Assembly (NCBI GenBank): GCA_028284955.1
Contig: JANQQS010000181.1
Span: forward strand, 1 to 64,000
Direction: 5' to 3'
Length of the DNA: 64,000 nt
From: Myxococcota bacterium
GTDB taxonomy: Bacteria > Myxococcota_A > Polyangia > Polyangiales > Houyiibacteriaceae
Below the pieces are notes generated by a model. The model made no database searches. It saw only the letters and a list, made by a program, of their open reading frames with translations, and was not told where the DNA came from. The translations under genes and the position numbers were made by a program. Of the stretch, positions 8,323-15,469 are shown in pieces. Numbering within the stretch: position 1 is the first letter of the stretch; each line of letters starts with the position of its first letter.

Positions 8323-8487
8323 TCACCACTCGGTGTGCACGTGGGGATAGCCCCGAATCGCTTCGTCTCGTGTCACCAGTGTTGCCCCAAAGCGTCGGGC
8401 CAACGCCACGATGATCCGATCTGCTGGGTCGCGATGAAAATCACCCGCTGGCGCGCGATGACAGCTTATTGCAAGTGACTTGCGCAT
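8323..8487 (-). pseudogene. VapC PIN toxin remnant (C-terminal fragment)
   Basis: Read on the minus strand, codons 17-54 spell the last part of a PIN toxin: DFHRDPADRIIVALARRF, then GATLVTRDEAIRGYPHV and a Trp before TGA. Complete VapC proteins are about 125-140 residues, so the N-terminal two-thirds with the first acidic residues is absent. The frame stays open to an ATG at 8487, but the first 16 codons do not look like a PIN domain. That junction coincides with the Zur-like operator at 8470-8484. It is best read as the decayed end of a lost toxin-antitoxin locus. Confidence 0.7.
8470..8484. promoter_or_regulatory. Zur-like operator, copy 4 (one mismatch)
   Basis: TGCAAGTGACTTGCG matches the consensus except for the last base. 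It lies 94 bp upstream of the zinc-ribbon gene at 8578, its likely target, and at the broken end of the VapC remnant. Confidence 0.62.
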
Positions 8488-8577
8488 ACGCTATGAAGCT
8501 CCCTCGGTTCGCAAAACCTCGCACAACGCAGGTCTTCGCTCCGCTTCAGCGACACATGGCAGGAAAAGGATCTCAAC

Positions 8578-8889
8578 ATGTTTCGATGTGAATTGTGTGC
8601 AATCGTTCCTGAGTTCAAAGGACGCGGTCCCCGTGTATCTCGCCCGGGAGAGAAGTGCGTCATGGTCGCGACCGAGCAACGCCCTGCAGAATACCCAAGT
8701 CGGTCAAAAGCCCATCGAGTGCGCGTAGGTAGGAAGCCAAAATTCTTCGACGATCCAGGCGGGGCCGGGTACGAAATCGCGAAAGAAGTCAAGGCCTGCA
8801 CGCAGTGCGCAGCGGAGTATGCGACCATGCAGAAAGATGCGGAAGAAGCCGCGTACGGAACCTCGCGGTCACTTCACGTACTCGCTTAG
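8578..8889 (+). CDS. Zinc-ribbon-like hypothetical protein (two CxxC)
   Basis: The 103-residue protein opens with a CxxC (Cys4, Cys7 in MFRCELCAIV) and has a second CxxC at Cys74/Cys77 (ACTQCAAEY), a spacing that fits a zinc ribbon. Between them are a basic stretch (RPAEYPSRSKAHRVRVGRK) and a turn, FDDPGGAGYEIAKEV. I recall similar short proteins as uncharacterised in other genomes, but I cannot name the family. AGGAAAAGGA precedes the ATG at good spacing. An operator with one mismatch lies upstream. A zinc-binding protein induced when zinc is low might act as a sensor, store or zinc-independent variant; that is open. Confidence 0.68.
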   Translation: MFRCELCAIVPEFKGRGPRVSRPGEKCVMVATEQRPAEYPSRSKAHRVRVGRKPKFFDDPGGAGYEIAKEVKACTQCAAEYATMQKDAEEAAYGTSRSLHVLA

Positions 8890-8932
8890 ATGGACAGCCG
8901 CATACCGGCAGATGGACAGCCGCATACCGGCC
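8889..8932. repeat. 22-bp tandem duplication
   Basis: Two copies of GATGGACAGCCGCATACCGG plus two bases lie at 8889-8910 and 8911-8932, immediately at the stop codon of the zinc-ribbon gene. They differ only in the last base. Confidence 0.9.
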
Positions 8933-8941
8933 ACAGGCATC

Positions 8942-9172
8942 TCAATCCCCGTCGACCGTCATCACTGCCGCGACATTCGCCACAAGCCACGCGGACGCAG
9001 CGAACAACTGCAACCAATCCCCGGTGGAGCTGATGCCGTAGGCGAGCACGCTTGCGATCCAGCAGAGGCTGGCAATCGTTTGTCCGAGCCATTCGATGCG
9101 CAGCGCTCGGGCGAATCGGCTTCGCACCGGACCCGACACGACGACTTCGTCATTCCCCGTTAACATACGCAT
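8942..9172 (-). CDS. Small two-helix membrane protein
   Basis: The 76-residue protein has two hydrophobic segments, ASLCWIASVLAYGIS (about residues 34-48) and LQLFAASAWLVANVAAVM (about 54-71), and a basic N-terminus (RSRFARALRIEW). It is probably an inner-membrane hairpin. Its start overlaps the end of the flavoprotein gene by 13 bp (ATG 9172; ATG 9166 is an in-frame alternative), so it is the third gene of the CobW2-flavoprotein operon. Function is unknown. Operon position suggests it anchors or assists the flavoprotein during zinc limitation, which is inference. Confidence 0.7.
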   Translation of the reverse strand: MRMLTGNDEVVVSGPVRSRFARALRIEWLGQTIASLCWIASVLAYGISSTGDWLQLFAASAWLVANVAAVMTVDGD

Positions 9173-10287
9173 TCCTCTCCGCAGCAGGAGAGGTCATCCA
9201 GGTACATGCCCCACCTGCGGTAGTATGCCTCGAGGTCGTCCGTCGGTAGCCCGAGCGAGGTGGCGATGGCTTTGGCGACAATGGCAAATCGTTGTCGATA
9301 TTTGTAGATAAAGCAGAAGACGTGATTGTCGTGACGAACCGTCGGGCCACAGAGAAAGAGCCCTGGCACGATGGTGGATTCGTCGTTCTCGCTGAGCAGC
9401 GGAAAGCCATCTTCGCGTCGCTCAAAAAAATCCTGGACGAACTTGAGACTCCCTTCGAAACCGCCGGCGAGTAGCGGCTTCGACTTCGTGTGAAATCGCT
9501 GCCCTTCAAGTGCCGCGACTTCGTACCCGTCATCTTCGGCGGTCACCGAGACAATGGGCATGTACGGAAACAGTTCCACGTGCTCGACAAACCGGCTTTG
9601 GCGCATTCGTTCAAGTGAGTAGGTAGATAGCGCAACACTGGGGTCGGAAGTCTCAGTCTTCCACGGGCAACCTCTGTCAAACATGCGTACTCGTTTGCCC
9701 CGAAGCGCGAGGTGGTACGCCGCGTCGACGCCGCTTTCGTAACCACCCACCACGACGAAATCGTCACCTTCAAGATCTTCGTAGCTGGCAATGGTCGCGG
9801 TATGGTGACAGAGCGCGCTGCCCGCGAACCCATTCAGACGTGGATATTGGAACTCGCCAGCGGCCCAAATCACATGCTTGGCGTGCAAGGTCTTATCGGA
9901 TGTGTCTATGTGAAAGCTGTCGCCATCGTTGGTGACTCGCTCTACATCGGTATGCTCGAATACCGGCAGGTCAAAGATTTTCGCGACTGCGCGCAAGTGC
10001 AGCGCGTACTCTTTTCCCGTCGGATGTTCGAGCTCCAAGCTGAACGCGGGCGAGACCCCGATCGCAATCGAATTCAAATCGAGCATGCCAACCGAGTTGG
10101 TGGGAAACGAGGGCGTGATGAAGCGAGTCTCGGCTGGCCACAAGTCGAACGATGCGCCGACCGTATGACGTTCCACCACGACGAAGTTATCGATACCTGC
10201 GTGCCGGAGCGACGCCGCAGCACCCACGCCTGCAGCACCGCCACCGACGACGATCACATCGTAGACGTTATCGCGGGCGCCGATCAC
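9160..10287 (-). CDS. FAD/NAD(P)-binding oxidoreductase coupled to CobW
   Basis: The 375-residue protein starts with an FAD-binding Rossmann motif, [19 protein letters not shown], and has a second nucleotide-binding motif, [19 protein letters not shown], near residue 160. This is the two-dinucleotide fold of flavin monooxygenase or thioredoxin-reductase-like enzymes. The redox substrate is unknown. The C-terminus has a Cys cluster, SCCGEECVC, that could bind metal. The start is taken as GTG 10287 because it forms a GTGA overlap with the stop of CobW gene 2; the frame is open upstream but lies within that gene. Tight coupling suggests the enzyme works with the GTPase. Confidence 0.82.
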   Translation of the reverse strand: MIGARDNVYDVIVVGGGAAGVGAAASLRHAGIDNFVVVERHTVGASFDLWPAETRFITPSFPTNSVGMLDLNSIAIGVSPAFSLELEHPTGKEYALHLRAVAKIFDLPVFEHTDVERVTNDGDSFHIDTSDKTLHAKHVIWAAGEFQYPRLNGFAGSALCHHTATIASYEDLEGDDFVVVGGYESGVDAAYHLALRGKRVRMFDRGCPWKTETSDPSVALSTYSLERMRQSRFVEHVELFPYMPIVSVTAEDDGYEVAALEGQRFHTKSKPLLAGGFEGSLKFVQDFFERREDGFPLLSENDESTIVPGLFLCGPTVRHDNHVFCFIYKYRQRFAIVAKAIATSLGLPTDDLEAYYRRWGMYLDDLSCCGEECVC

Positions 10288-11516
10288 GCAGAACCCCCAG
10301 TCATCTGCAGCTCCGGAAAGGGATTTTGGAACTTTGCCCAGGTCTTGCTGTCGGCGGAGGCAAGGCGCTTCTCGAGCAGACATGCGTCCAGGCGAGCGCG
10401 CATCGCCGCTTCGTCCATCTGCTGGCCGATGAACACGAGTTGCTGAGCGCGATCGCCGAAGCGAGGATGCCAATTGGGCTGCTCATCGGGACGCGGTCCT
10501 CCGGAGACCCAGCGGTCGCGAGGCACCGCCGCCCACCACATCCCCGCGGCGTTCACATTGCTGACGCCGCCGGCTTGCGCCCACTCGTATGCGATCCGGT
10601 GGTCCGCGGCGACCCAGAAGAAGCCTTTTGAACGGAGCACCCCGCGCCAGTTCTCGTCGTTGTGAAAGAAGGCCCACAGTTTCTCCGCATCAAAGGGCTG
10701 CGATGTTCGGTAGGTGAAGCTCGAGATCCCGTATTCCTCGGTCTCCGGCGTATGCTCTCCTTGGAGCTCTCGAATCCAACCAGCGGAGCTTTCTGCTTTC
10801 TCGTAATCGAAGAGGCCCGTGTCGAGCACGCTTTCTAGCGGGACGCGACCACGCGTCGCCATGAGGATCTTCGCGCCAGGGTTCAGCGCCTTCACAATGG
10901 CCTCGACCTCGAGAGCCTGCTCTTTGCTGACGAGGTCGAGCTTGTTGAGCACGATGACGTCTGCAAATTCAATCTGGTCGATGAGCAGATCGGTCACTGT
11001 CCGATGATCTTCTTCGCCCAGCGACTCACCGCGGTCCTGAAGCGCCTCGGAGGCGTTGTAGTCCCGTAGGAAGCTCGCCGCGTCCACGACCGTAACCATC
11101 GTGTCGAGGCGCGAAACCTGACTTAGACTCACGCCATTCTCGTCTTCAAACGTGAAGGTTTGCGCGACGGGAATGGGCTCAGAGATGCCCGTCGACTCGA
11201 TGAGCAAGTAGTCGAATCGCCCTTCTTGAGCCAGGCGCGAAACCTCGGCGAGTAGGTCGTCGCGCAAGGTGCAACAGATGCAGCCGTTCGACATCTCGAC
11301 GAGCTTCTCTTCGGTCCGCGAGAGTTCCGCCCCCCCTCGTTCCACGAGCGCGGCGTCGATGTTGACCTCGCTCATGTCATTGACGATCACCGCAACCCGG
11401 CGCCCTTCACGGTTGTTGAGCACCTGATTGAGCAGCGTCGTCTTTCCCGCGCCGAGGAAGCCTGACAGCACGGTGACGGGAAGGCGCGGAGCGTCGGTCG
11501 ATCGGAGGTCTTCCAT
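10284..11516 (-). CDS. CobW-family GTPase 2 (ZigA/YciC-like zinc chaperone)
   Basis: The 410-residue protein has P-loop [11 protein letters not shown], acidic [12 protein letters not shown], the metal motif [12 protein letters not shown], the GTPase signatures [11 protein letters not shown] and VLNKLDL, and a long C-terminal CobW_C domain ([22 protein letters not shown]). This matches the ZigA/YciC group, a classic Zur-controlled family that delivers zinc to low-zinc enzymes. It is the first gene of an operon with the flavoprotein and the small membrane protein. Two operators (11567-11581, perfect; 11595-11609, one mismatch) lie in its promoter. Confidence 0.93.
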   Translation of the reverse strand: MEDLRSTDAPRLPVTVLSGFLGAGKTTLLNQVLNNREGRRVAVIVNDMSEVNIDAALVERGGAELSRTEEKLVEMSNGCICCTLRDDLLAEVSRLAQEGRFDYLLIESTGISEPIPVAQTFTFEDENGVSLSQVSRLDTMVTVVDAASFLRDYNASEALQDRGESLGEEDHRTVTDLLIDQIEFADVIVLNKLDLVSKEQALEVEAIVKALNPGAKILMATRGRVPLESVLDTGLFDYEKAESSAGWIRELQGEHTPETEEYGISSFTYRTSQPFDAEKLWAFFHNDENWRGVLRSKGFFWVAADHRIAYEWAQAGGVSNVNAAGMWWAAVPRDRWVSGGPRPDEQPNWHPRFGDRAQQLVFIGQQMDEAAMRARLDACLLEKRLASADSKTWAKFQNPFPELQMTGGSA

Positions 11517-11566
11517 GGGTCTCCCGAAAGCTAGGGGCGAAACTGTGTTCGCGATCGAACTGCTTC

Positions 11567-11581
11567 TGCAAACCAGTTGCA
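11567..11581. promoter_or_regulatory. Zur-like operator, copy 5
   Basis: TGCAAACCAGTTGCA is perfect; the arms extend to TTCTGCAA and TTGCAGAA. It sits 51 bp upstream of CobW gene 2. Confidence 0.8.
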
Positions 11582-11594
11582 GAAAGTCTATATA

Positions 11595-11609
11595 AGCAAA
11601 CGGCTTGCA
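11595..11609. promoter_or_regulatory. Zur-like operator, copy 6 (one mismatch)
   Basis: AGCAAACGGCTTGCA lies 28 bp from copy 5, centre to centre, so two dimers could bind nearly on one DNA face. The right half is also part of the perfect palindrome TTGCATATGCAA (11605-11616). Confidence 0.62.
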
Positions 11610-11722
11610 TATGCAACCTCATGCCCATAACTTTTCGCACGCCGCGGCCGTTCGGTGACTCTTCCGCGACGACTGCTCCCACGTCGCCGCCGGGAAGCAT
11701 TTCGTGGTGCTCCGTCGATGCC

Positions 11723-12199
11723 CTAGCGTTTTCGCACCCTTTGCTTCGGAGCGCTGTCCTTCCCTTTCGTTTGCGCAGCAAGGCAATCGGGGCAGTCGCC
11801 GATCAACTGCATCTCAGCGGTGTTTAGCGATTGGCCCCAGCGTCGATCAATGGGGCCAGCGAGTTTCGCCTTCGGCAGGCATTCCACCGCGCCGCAGATT
11901 CGGCATGAGAAATGAGGATGAAGGTGCAGATCGTCATCCTCGCCTCGAGCTTCATAGCGGCTAACACCGTTGACTTTACTTGCGATGCGCGCCAGGCCGA
12001 ATTCTACAAGTTTGAGAAGATTCCGGTAGAGCGTGGCTTGGTCCCAGTTCTCCGTGCCAATCGCTTCGACCACTTCGGTATGAGACAACGGCTTCTTAGA
12101 AGTCGAGAGCAATCGCAGCACCGCAACGCGAGGCGCTGTCGCACGAAGACCGACGTCATGAATTCGCTGTTTTGCGTCGTCGCGGGTGATGTCGTCCAT
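11723..12199 (-). CDS. zur: Fur-family transcriptional regulator, probably Zur
   Basis: The 158-residue protein has the Fur winged helix (GLRATAPRVAVLRLL and ATLYRNLLKLVEFGLARI) followed by the metal-binding dimerisation domain. That domain has HLHPHFSC, a first CxxC (CRIC) and a second CxxC (CPDC) for the structural zinc. Sequence alone does not separate Zur from Fur or PerR. The neighbours (two CobW GTPases, DUF1826, MerC, AztD-like chaperone) make Zur the best reading. With zinc bound, it would dimerise and repress TGCAA-N5-TTGCA sites. An operator with one mismatch at 12294-12308 suggests autoregulation. Confidence 0.88.
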   Translation of the reverse strand: MDDITRDDAKQRIHDVGLRATAPRVAVLRLLSTSKKPLSHTEVVEAIGTENWDQATLYRNLLKLVEFGLARIASKVNGVSRYEARGEDDDLHLHPHFSCRICGAVECLPKAKLAGPIDRRWGQSLNTAEMQLIGDCPDCLAAQTKGKDSAPKQRVRKR

Positions 12200-12225
12200 A
12201 CCGCTAGCACACTAGATGCTGGCGC

Positions 12226-12237
12226 TTGCAGGTGCAA
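12226..12237. promoter_or_regulatory. Palindrome upstream of zur
   Basis: TTGCAGGTGCAA is a 5+5 inverted repeat with a 2-bp spacer, 27 bp before the zur start. It resembles the TTGCATATGCAA palindrome at 11605-11616 and may be a variant regulator site. Confidence 0.4.
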
Positions 12238-12293
12238 TCACATCCTAGAATTTTCGCGAGTTTATGCGGTCGTTTTGCGCGCTTGATTGTTTG

Positions 12294-12308
12294 TGCAACT
12301 GACTTGCG
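12294..12308. promoter_or_regulatory. Zur-like operator, copy 7 (one mismatch)
   Basis: TGCAACTGACTTGCG is 95 bp upstream of zur and downstream of the SnoaL-like gene, so zur is the likely target (autoregulation). Confidence 0.6.
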
Positions 12309-12329
12309 TCAGTACCCGGCGCCCGCGAA

Positions 12330-12384
12330 CCCAGATCAGCTCAATCGGCCCGATCGACCCAGCCAGCCCGATCAACTCAGTCCG
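12330..12384. repeat. Degenerate 18-bp tandem repeat at a gene end
   Basis: Three imperfect units begin CCCAGATCAG, CCCGATCGAC and CCCGATCAAC at 12330, 12349 and 12367. The last unit contains the stop codon of the SnoaL-like gene. Confidence 0.6.
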
Positions 12385-12895
12385 ATGGTGGCATCCATGT
12401 CAGGGAGGAGTGATGAAGCGAGATCAGCACTTTCCCCGACAGCTTGTGATAAGCGAACGTGTAGTCGGCGCGGGTTGCATCGCCGTTTCCTTTGACAAAG
12501 GTGTAATGGCCCATGTCTTTGTAGCCTAGACCCCCTGCCTTAAGAATCGGCCCCACGGCACTTTGAAAGTCTACGTGCTTCCATCCGTGGTTCAAAAACC
12601 CGCCGTCGTGAGGGTAGTCCGCGTCACCTCCCACGAAGTAGGAGCGCGCCCCTGCCTCATCCAAACGAATCACATCCGCCAACGTGGGTTTGAAGAGCAA
12701 CGGTTCATCGGGCGAACCAAAGTCATAAAGCCCAAGAAGTGTCTCTACGTCTTGATCGATGACGGCCTTGGCCCACGATCGCTGCGCGTTGATCACTTCC
12801 GCTTTTGTCATCTTTTCGAATTGTCTCACGCCGACCTCGCCAGGTTCAGGGGATCGACAAGGACCATCGAGGAGGTTTGCCGGTGAGTCAAGCAT
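12377..12895 (-). CDS. SnoaL-like protein of the zinc-cluster type
   Basis: The protein resembles a SnoaL/NTF2-like fold family that is sometimes labelled phosphoribosyl-AMP cyclohydrolase and is found beside CobW genes. Visible parts are ALLFKPT-like LLFKPTLADVIRLDE, SYFVGGDADYPHDGG, MGHYTFVKGNGDATRADYTF and LISLHHSSLTW. Charged and histidine residues could form a metal or ligand pocket. The start is uncertain: ATG 12895 follows GGAG and gives 172 residues, whereas ATG 12811 gives 144 residues and better matches where homology seems to begin. The gene is divergent from folE. No clear operator was found in the shared 69-bp region. True enzymatic function is unknown. Confidence 0.72.
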   Translation of the reverse strand: MLDSPANLLDGPCRSPEPGEVGVRQFEKMTKAEVINAQRSWAKAVIDQDVETLLGLYDFGSPDEPLLFKPTLADVIRLDEAGARSYFVGGDADYPHDGGFLNHGWKHVDFQSAVGPILKAGGLGYKDMGHYTFVKGNGDATRADYTFAYHKLSGKVLISLHHSSLTWMPPSD

Positions 12896-12964
12896 GCTCC
12901 ACCACTTTAATCGCCTGACCCAGGCTGTTTGCGTCGGCCATCGGCTCGCTCTAGGCCTCCGGGT

Positions 12965-13597
12965 ATGAACCGGAAGGCTTTCGCCCTCGTCGCCGCCGCC
13001 GAGGAGCATCGGCAGAACAACGCAAAGCACCGCCCGAGCCGGGAGGAGGCGGAGGAAGCCGTTCGGACGCTCCTACGATGGGCTGGCGAAGACCCCACGC
13101 GCGAGGGTCTTCGGGGCACCCCTGATCGGGTCGTTCGCTCGTACGAAGAGTTCTTCGCGGGCTACGCGGAAGACCCCGTCGAGATTCTCAGCCGTACGTT
13201 CGACGAGACCGCCGGCTACCATGAAATGGTCTTGCTGAAAGGCATCCGTCTCGAAAGCCACTGCGAGCACCACATGGTGCCCATCATCGGCGTCGCGCAT
13301 GTGGCGTACTTGCCTCAAAGCCGGGTCGTCGGCATCAGCAAGCTCGCACGCGTCGTCGAAGCGTTTGCGAAGCGCCTGCAGATTCAGGAAAAGCTCACCG
13401 CCGAAATCGCCAACGCCATCGACCTAGTGCTCGAACCTCGGGGCGTGGCCGTGGTCATCGAAGCGTCGCACCAGTGCATGACAACCCGCGGTGTACACAA
13501 ACCCGGCGTCGACATGGTCACCTCGCGCATGCTTGGTGACTTTCGCGAACACGCCGAAACGCGACGCGAGTTCCTCGCGCTTATTGGCAAGAGCTAG
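12965..13597 (+). CDS. folE: GTP cyclohydrolase I (type IA)
   Basis: FolE converts GTP to 7,8-dihydroneopterin triphosphate, the first step of folate and tetrahydrobiopterin synthesis. The 210-residue product carries the zinc ligands in [10 protein letters not shown] (Cys and His) and [11 protein letters not shown] (Cys). It also has [19 protein letters not shown] and [20 protein letters not shown]. It is therefore the zinc-dependent form, not the zinc-independent FolE2 usually placed in Zur regulons. ATG 12965 is used. The gene is divergent from the SnoaL-like gene and is followed by the metallothionein gene. Confidence 0.95.
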   Translation: MNRKAFALVAAAEEHRQNNAKHRPSREEAEEAVRTLLRWAGEDPTREGLRGTPDRVVRSYEEFFAGYAEDPVEILSRTFDETAGYHEMVLLKGIRLESHCEHHMVPIIGVAHVAYLPQSRVVGISKLARVVEAFAKRLQIQEKLTAEIANAIDLVLEPRGVAVVIEASHQCMTTRGVHKPGVDMVTSRMLGDFREHAETRREFLALIGKS

Positions 13598-13756
13598 CGT
13601 CAGCGAACCCACACGACGGCAGCCGGCTCATCCACGGATGGGCAAGGTAAGTGTACGAGTCGCAGGCGCAAGAAGAGCGAGTGTAAGAATTGCAGGACCG
13701 CTACCGTCAACGTCGATAGAAGCCCAAACGGAGGGCTCTGCGCGAAGGAGGTAGCG

Positions 13757-13915
13757 ATGCAAAAGGAATGTGAGTGTGCATGCAAACAGTGCCCGAGCCC
13801 GTGCTCGTGTGAGTGTTCGACAGCGCGAGACGGCAGCTGTTGTTGCGGAAAAGACTGCACCTGCGGAGACGACTGTCGCTGCGAACCGTCCTGCGGCTGT
13901 CCAACCGCGAAGTAG
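13757..13915 (+). CDS. Bacterial metallothionein-like protein
   Basis: This gene encodes only 52 residues, 16 of which are cysteine (positions 5, 7, 9, 12, 16, 18, 20, 28, 29, 30, 34, 36, 40, 42, 46, 48). There is no histidine and almost no hydrophobic residue. Cys-X-Cys and Cys-Cys-Cys spacing (for example DCTCGDDCRC) is the hallmark of metallothioneins, which bind zinc, copper or cadmium as thiolate clusters. A strong AAGGAGGT site precedes ATG 13757 at ideal spacing. It lies 159 bp after folE and 145 bp before the AztD-like operon. No TGCAA-N5-TTGCA site precedes it, so its regulation is unclear. The His-containing bacterial SmtA fold is not evident; this looks more like an all-Cys type. 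Confidence 0.85.
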   Translation: MQKECECACKQCPSPCSCECSTARDGSCCCGKDCTCGDDCRCEPSCGCPTAK

Positions 13916-13974
13916 AAACCAGTAGTTGGCTCGCACAGGATCAACGCCGACGAAAAAAGCAAGCCCCTTCCATT

Positions 13975-13989
13975 TGCAAGCTGTTTGCA
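13975..13989. promoter_or_regulatory. Zur-like operator, copy 8
   Basis: TGCAAGCTGTTTGCA is perfect and lies 71 bp upstream of the AztD-like gene. It differs from copy 1 only in one spacer base. Confidence 0.8.
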
Positions 13990-14059
13990 TTTGAACTAGC
14001 GTCGCTCTCTCGGCCGCGGCGGCCGAAGTGGTGAAGAACCATGAATATCGAGGAGCGAC

Positions 14060-15433
14060 ATGGAACGAAATAGCAAACAGTCGTTTGCGTGGGCGTTGAT
14101 CCTTTGTGTGGCTTCGGTCGGATGCGGCGATGAAACCGGCGGAGAGCTCGAGCAAGACATCGACCCGAATGCAGCGGAACCAACGACGCCGGACGGTCAA
14201 GCAGGCTCGGATGATCCCGCGGATGGCGTAGTGGACGTGGGCGAGCAATCGTGGGGCCGACTGCTCGTCGGCAACGGCGCGGCAGACGCCACAACGGTGC
14301 CCGTCGTGGACTTAGACGATGCATCGCTCGCTGAGACATTAGAAGTATCCGGACCCTCCCGGGTCTACGCCAGCACGTCCAGCCGCTACGGGTACGCGGT
14401 TCAGACAAGCGCCAACGCGGTCGACGCCATCGACCCTGGGCTTGTGTTTGTGAGTCACCTAGACCACTACCACCTCGAAGACGGCGACCCTCAAGTGATC
14501 GCAGACGAAGTGTTCTCGATTCGATGCCCCACGCCGATTCATTTCGTCGCGCATGACGAATGGGCAGCTGCCTTTTGCGATGGCGACGGCGTCGCCCATG
14601 TGTTCTCCGAGCGATCTATCGGCGCCGATCTAAGAATGCTCGAGGTCCCGAGCGGACGAAGCCATCACGGAGTCGCGCTGGTGACTTTGGGTGCAATCTT
14701 GGTTTCGGAGCCTGACCCCGACGACGAAACCAACCGGCTGCCGATCGGCATGCGAGCGTACGGCCTGGATGGCACCCCGGGCGAGGTATTTGCCGAATGC
14801 CCCGGGCTCCACGGCGAAGCATCCAACGACGAGAGCGCATGCTTCGGCTGTAGCGATGGCGTCATGTGCCTGAGCCAGAATGGCGACGATCTCGAAGCAA
14901 CCAAACTCCCGAACCCCGACGGCACGCTCACCGGCGTGCGCGTCGGCCGAATGGTGGTCGCGCATGGCGATGGTCCCTTCGTGGGCAACTGGGGCCCTCA
15001 GGGCGTGGCGATCCTCGATCCCTCAGATGGGACTTTTGAACCATTGTCGCTGGGGGAAGATATTCTTACCTTCGCCATCGACGAGAAGGGCGAATACCTC
15101 GTTGCGCTCAGCGCGGCCGGCAACCTGCTCAAGGTCCATTTGGAAGACCGTGAAATCAAGGAGACCCTTGCCATCATGCCTGAGTTCGTCGTCGAACCAG
15201 GCCACGGTCAGCGGCGCCCCGCACTCGCGGTGAGCTTCGCCCGGGCCTACGTCGTCGACCCGCGCATGCCAAGCGTGATCGAGGTCGACTTGGCAACCTG
15301 GGAGGAGACCGGACGAACGCTTGCGCTTCCAGACGGCGGCGAGTACCACAGCCTGGCGCTGGTGGCGCAGCCGCCCGAAGGGGCACGCCCGGGCGAGAAA
15401 TCGAAACCTGACTCGAACAATACAAGCCAGTAG
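14060..15433 (+). CDS. AztD-like zinc-binding beta-propeller lipoprotein
   Basis: The 457-residue protein has a lipoprotein signal (FAWALILCVASVGC) and an acidic mature start. The rest resembles the zinc chaperone AztD. There is a histidine-rich loop VSHLDHYHLEDGDP (about residues 136-150), then TPIHFVAHDEWAAAFCDGDG, SGRSHHGVALVTLG, and several propeller blades such as GPQGVAILDPSDGTF. AztD hands zinc to the AztC binding protein of an ABC importer, but no aztABC genes are in the window. Here it is lipid-anchored and followed 36 bp later by a TonB-dependent receptor, so an outer-membrane capture role is inferred. A GAGGAG site precedes ATG 14060. Operator copy 8 lies upstream. Confidence 0.75.
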   Translation: MERNSKQSFAWALILCVASVGCGDETGGELEQDIDPNAAEPTTPDGQAGSDDPADGVVDVGEQSWGRLLVGNGAADATTVPVVDLDDASLAETLEVSGPSRVYASTSSRYGYAVQTSANAVDAIDPGLVFVSHLDHYHLEDGDPQVIADEVFSIRCPTPIHFVAHDEWAAAFCDGDGVAHVFSERSIGADLRMLEVPSGRSHHGVALVTLGAILVSEPDPDDETNRLPIGMRAYGLDGTPGEVFAECPGLHGEASNDESACFGCSDGVMCLSQNGDDLEATKLPNPDGTLTGVRVGRMVVAHGDGPFVGNWGPQGVAILDPSDGTFEPLSLGEDILTFAIDEKGEYLVALSAAGNLLKVHLEDREIKETLAIMPEFVVEPGHGQRRPALAVSFARAYVVDPRMPSVIEVDLATWEETGRTLALPDGGEYHSLALVAQPPEGARPGEKSKPDSNNTSQ

Positions 15434-15469
15434 CCGGGCTCGAACGACCACGACTCCGAGCTACCGGAC

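Noticed and set aside
12900-12964. Zur-like operator between the SnoaL-like gene and folE
   Set aside because: Only a weak TTGCG half-site is present near 12929; the left arm does not match.
13628-14248. 206-codon minus-strand frame across the metallothionein and the AztD-like start
   Set aside because: It is antisense to the Cys-rich metallothionein gene and to operator copy 8. Its composition follows from the opposite strand.
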